The notes under the pieces are model-generated. The model searched no databases. It was not told the origin of the DNA and was given only the letters and a program-made list of their open reading frames with translations. DNA of 64,000 bases, taken from contig CBFCZO010000009.1 in NCBI GenBank assembly GCA_965602675.1, positions 1 through 64,000 on the forward strand, read 5' to 3'. The stretch is from DATKUA01 sp965602675. Lineage in GTDB: Bacteria; Acidobacteriota; DATKUA01. The first letter of the stretch is position 1. Each line of letters begins with the position of its first letter. Below are positions 61,238 through 64,000 of the stretch, piece after piece. The position numbers and the translations under genes were made by a program.

Positions 61238-61807
61238 TCAGCTGACGCTTTCATGAATCACCTCTCGCAGCAGACACGCCAGTTTCTTGTCCTCGTGGTC
61301 GATGTGTTTGACGATCTCTTGCGCTCTCGGAGTAAGACGGCGGTAACCCCAGTGTGATCTCCGCTTGGTCTCGTCCCAACCTTCACGCTGAAAATAAAGC
61401 GGCAGGTTGGCATCGAAATAGGAAATGCTGTCTGCATCTTTGAGCAGATCGGAGCCGGGATCGCCACCCACCTCATGGAACTCTACCAGTTGACAGGCCT
61501 CCTCCACAATATTTCGTTCCACACCGCAAGCGGTCAGAATCGGGCGCAGTATTTCAGCGCTGTTTCGGGCATGGGCTGCCTTGAAGGCGTCGTAATTGTC
61601 GAAGTCTGCTCGTCTTACCTTGGTTCTCTCGATTGCCCGATCGATGTCATGGGCCAGTGCCGCCAGCTGTAAGGCTTCGCTGGCATCCGGTTCCAGCCGT
61701 AAAAGCCACTCCAATGTGTTATCAGCGTGACACGGATCTTCAGGCACCTGTGAGCCTGCAATGATCAGTCGGATTTTCTGTTTCGCACATTCGATGTTAG
61801 CCAACAC
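61238..61807 (-). CDS. HD-domain protein, DUF4202-like
   Basis: About 189 residues if the GTG at 61807 is used; the longer frame from 61840 would overlap the preceding gene by 44 bp. The HD motif is in HADNTLEWLLRLEPDA (first His) and LAALAHDIDRAIERTK (HD). LVEFHEVGGDPGSDLLKDAD supplies further ligands, and ISYFDANLPLYFQREGW and KRRSHWGYRRLTPRAQ are typical of the DUF4202 group. A phosphohydrolase role is likely; the position after the inositol genes could point to an inositol phosphate substrate, but this is guesswork. Confidence 0.82.
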   Translation of the reverse strand: MLANIECAKQKIRLIIAGSQVPEDPCHADNTLEWLLRLEPDASEALQLAALAHDIDRAIERTKVRRADFDNYDAFKAAHARNSAEILRPILTACGVERNIVEEACQLVEFHEVGGDPGSDLLKDADSISYFDANLPLYFQREGWDETKRRSHWGYRRLTPRAQEIVKHIDHEDKKLACLLREVIHESVS

Positions 61808-63140
61808 GCGCAACCCTGACACGGCGCATGGTCTCAACATTCATCACAACGGCAATAATCACAAGCACCGGGAGTACCATATTCGTCGCTGCCCCAAGAA
61901 AGATGAGAAACACACGTACATCCCGCCCCATCCGCAGCCCGGCCTCACCCCCGGCTTTGATGCGCTCGCGCATCATGTTGTCGTATTTGTCGGCGGTGTA
62001 GCTCAGCATGAACGAGCCGATAATGGCCATGAAGCCGGTGAAGAGAACCCAGCCGTTCGCTTCCCTTGCCAGCAGGTGCCAGGTCAAGCCGAACAGCAGG
62101 AAGGCGCCGGCATAGCGGTCCAGCACTGCATCGAACCAGCCGCCGAAGTCGCTGCTTTGGTACTTAAGTCTGGCCACTTCGCCGTCGCAACCATCGATGA
62201 TGGATGCGAACTGTGCCAGAACACCACCGATGAGCAAGGAGATATATCCACCTATCACAAACAATCCTGCGGCCACCAGGGAACACAGAAACGAGAACAG
62301 GGAAATTTGATTGGGCGTAATATTGAGTTTCACCAAATGGCGGGAAAACATCACGGAAAGGGGGCGGTTCAAGTACCGTGATACCGGCCCGTCGGTCGGC
62401 TTGTCTCGGAGGCGGTCCAGCAGGGCCTTCTCCGCCCTTTTGAAGGACGCAGGATCGTCCACATCAATCCAGAAACTGCTTGAAGAGATCGCTTTGGCGC
62501 GTCCTTCTTCAGCCAGGACACGTATCGCCCCGGACAGTGTCGTATCGCCGTCTTTTTCCATATTTTGTTCCAATGCCTCAAAGATGGCGGAAGAGCAGAG
62601 AAAAATACCGGTATCGAAGCCGTTGAAAGCGGTTATCCCCTTGCCGATATCACAGATCTTCCCGTTTTTCACCCTAACGAGAGTCACATCATCCATGTCA
62701 ATGAGGGTATTGTGAATATCGCTATCCACTACGAGCGCCACTTCTCCATCGGGCAGGGAAAGGGTCGTCAAGGCGCGGACAAGCTCCGGATCGAAGAGAT
62801 GATCCGCCATGAGCAGCAGAAACGGCTCTTGCAGAACGTCCCGTGCCCTGAGCACTGAAAGGCCGTTTTCTTTTTCCCAATCTTCATTCACCAGTGGCAT
62901 GATCCGAATTGCGAGACGTTTCGCCAGCCGTTCCAGAAAATCACGGACCAAGTCGCTCTGCCAGCCGATGACAACGTAAAACTCGTCCGCGCCGGCTTCC
63001 ATGGCGGAGCGGATCACACGTTCGATAAGGGGAATGCCCAGAATGGGAATGAGGGGCTTGCTGTCACCTTTCTGCCGTAGTCGGCTGCCATTGCCCGCCG
63101 CAATAATCAGACACTTTATCCCCATCACCTCAGTCGCCAT
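61797..63140 (-). CDS. Bifunctional inositol-1-phosphate cytidylyltransferase / CDP-alcohol phosphotransferase (DIPP-synthase-like)
   Basis: 447 residues with two domains. The N-terminal half is a nucleotidyltransferase: CLIIAAGNGSRLRQKGDSKP (GxGxRxxxxxKP), then LLLMADHLFDPELV. The C-terminal half (from about 250) is a membrane CDP-alcohol phosphotransferase with four to five helices and the full signature D-x2-DG-x2-AR-x8-G-x3-D-x3-D in IDGCDGEVARLKYQSSDFGG and WFDAVLDR. This fusion is known in organisms that make di-myo-inositol phosphate, and similar ones occur in inositol lipid clusters. It overlaps the upstream inositol-phosphate synthase gene by 11 bp. An alternative start is the Met at 63125. 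Confidence 0.88.
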   Translation of the reverse strand: MATEVMGIKCLIIAAGNGSRLRQKGDSKPLIPILGIPLIERVIRSAMEAGADEFYVVIGWQSDLVRDFLERLAKRLAIRIMPLVNEDWEKENGLSVLRARDVLQEPFLLLMADHLFDPELVRALTTLSLPDGEVALVVDSDIHNTLIDMDDVTLVRVKNGKICDIGKGITAFNGFDTGIFLCSSAIFEALEQNMEKDGDTTLSGAIRVLAEEGRAKAISSSSFWIDVDDPASFKRAEKALLDRLRDKPTDGPVSRYLNRPLSVMFSRHLVKLNITPNQISLFSFLCSLVAAGLFVIGGYISLLIGGVLAQFASIIDGCDGEVARLKYQSSDFGGWFDAVLDRYAGAFLLFGLTWHLLAREANGWVLFTGFMAIIGSFMLSYTADKYDNMMRERIKAGGEAGLRMGRDVRVFLIFLGAATNMVLPVLVIIAVVMNVETMRRVRVARVG

Positions 63141-64000
63141 TGATAAAATGTTCCGTCATCTGGAACGCTTCATTATCGGTGAACTGCTGCAGTGGATGTT
63201 TGCAGAAATAGGCCGATGGCGCTTTCAGTATGCCGCCCTGTCCACGGCTCAACGCCAGTTTGGCGCACCGGATGGAATCGATCGCCACGCCGGCCGAGTT
63301 GGGGGAATCCTCCACCGACAAACGCAGCTCGAGATTCATGGGCACATCACCGAACATCTTGCCCTCCATGCGGATGAAACAGACCTTGTTGTCGTTCTGC
63401 CAGGGCACATAATCACTGGGGCCGATATGGATGTTGTCATCTTCCATGCGTTGGGCGGCTACGGCCTGTACGGCCTCGGTCTTGGACACTTTCTTGGAAG
63501 CCAAGCGGTTGCGGTCGAGCATGTTGAGAAAGTCGGTGTTGCCGCCGGTATTGAGCTGGTAGGTGCGCTCCAGTTTGACACCACGCTTTGCGAATAGATC
63601 AGCCAGCACGCGGTGGGTAATGGTCGCACCCAGCTGGGACTTGACGTCGTCACCGATAAGGGGAAGACCCGCCTCTTCAAAACGCCTCGCCCAGAGTCCT
63701 TCAGAATCGCTGGCGATAAAAACCGGAATATTGTTGACGAGGGCTAAGCCGGCCTTCAACGCACAGCAGGCATAAAACCGGGTCGCCTCCTCGGAACCGA
63801 CCGGGAGGTAGTTCAAGAGAATTTCGGCGCCGGTGTCCTTCAGTATCTTAACGATTTCTTCTTCGGTCGGTTCCGGCTCGTCTGCCAGTACAAAAGTGCG
63901 CTTTTCGTCGTAATTATTCATATGTTCCGAAAACCCATCCAGGACTCTTCCCATTTGAACGGTAACTCCAGATGGGGGGGGGGCGGAATAGAAAACCGCA
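63130..64000 (-). CDS. Myo-inositol-1(3)-phosphate synthase, 5' end beyond window
   Basis: At least 290 residues are visible; the frame remains open to the window edge through a run of ten Gs (63974-63983), so the gene start lies beyond 64000. The internal Met at 63954 is not the true start: SGVTVQMGRVLDGFSEHM runs across it and matches the synthase core (GVTVQRGxxxDG). NYLPVGSEEATRFYACCALK, VNNIPVFIASD, GDDVKSQLGATITHRVLADL and NTGGNTDFLNMLD are the NAD-binding and catalytic landmarks, with lysines in GDDVKSQ and SKKVSKTE. It makes inositol-phosphate from glucose-6-phosphate and feeds the cytidylyltransferase next to it. Confidence 0.93.
   Translation of the reverse strand, partial: AVFYSAPPPSGVTVQMGRVLDGFSEHMNNYDEKRTFVLADEPEPTEEEIVKILKDTGAEILLNYLPVGSEEATRFYACCALKAGLALVNNIPVFIASDSEGLWARRFEEAGLPLIGDDVKSQLGATITHRVLADLFAKRGVKLERTYQLNTGGNTDFLNMLDRNRLASKKVSKTEAVQAVAAQRMEDDNIHIGPSDYVPWQNDNKVCFIRMEGKMFGDVPMNLELRLSVEDSPNSAGVAIDSIRCAKLALSRGQGGILKAPSAYFCKHPLQQFTDNEAFQMTEHFINGD

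Overview
The window comes from a bacterial chromosome with fairly high GC and compact gene packing. The cell looks diderm and Gram-negative-like. Evidence includes lipobox lipoproteins, signal-peptide exports, a tail-specific S41 protease with a signal peptide, an N-acetylmuramoyl-L-alanine amidase, RpoD with a long non-conserved region, and two exported VWA proteins of the kind common in Acidobacteriota. The phylum cannot be fixed from the sequence. The strongest lineage clue is a complete Pup-proteasome system outside the usual actinobacterial arrangement.

Left end (1-4.6 kb), accessory: a short CRISPR array with a degenerate terminal repeat and a cas6 gene next to it, with no other cas gene in view; two short XRE-family HTH genes; an FG-GAP-type gene fragment; a Fic protein; a GCTGTGACA tandem repeat; a tRNA-Ala(CGC); and a detached 3' part of another tRNA gene that looks like an integration scar.

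4.7-44 kb, mostly housekeeping: mutS2-dnaG-rpoD operon behind a structured leader; FapA/DUF342 protein; secreted beta/gamma-crystallin-like protein; USP plus DASS transporter; M16 protease pair; glutaryl-CoA dehydrogenase; ECF sigma factor; CoA-disulfide-reductase-like flavoprotein; HD hydrolase; DinG-type helicase; two GNATs; two iron alcohol dehydrogenases; two transglutaminase-like TPR lipoproteins; glyA; DUF2569; HEAT-repeat protein; a stand-alone PPSR N-terminal domain; rpiB; dGTPase-like gene; an orphan DmsC-like anchor; apbE; GNAT; elbB; lipase-like hydrolase and methyltransferase. Adjacent paralogue pairs are strikingly common.

44-60.3 kb, the highlight: three proteasome-related transcription units. 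S41 protease and the ARC/Mpa ATPase overlap by 8 bp (+). pafA, a coiled-coil exported protein and an M29-like aminopeptidase form an operon (-). dop-pup-prcB-prcA form an operon (+). Two VWA-domain genes lie between pafA and dop, the first broken by an in-frame TAA. Together these genes could tag proteins with Pup (PafA), remove Pup (Dop), unfold substrates (ARC), degrade them (PrcA/PrcB) and trim peptides (aminopeptidase). The ATPase has an insertion of about 155 residues between Walker A and the pore loop and lacks the usual C-terminal GQYL docking tail. PafA also carries large insertions, and Pup ends in GGE.

Right end (60.3-64 kb): an amidase, a possible 57-residue ORF, an HD/DUF4202 protein, a fused inositol-phosphate cytidylyltransferase/CDP-alcohol phosphotransferase, and the 3' part of an inositol-3-phosphate synthase gene that runs off the window. 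These last genes suggest synthesis of di-myo-inositol phosphate or an inositol lipid.
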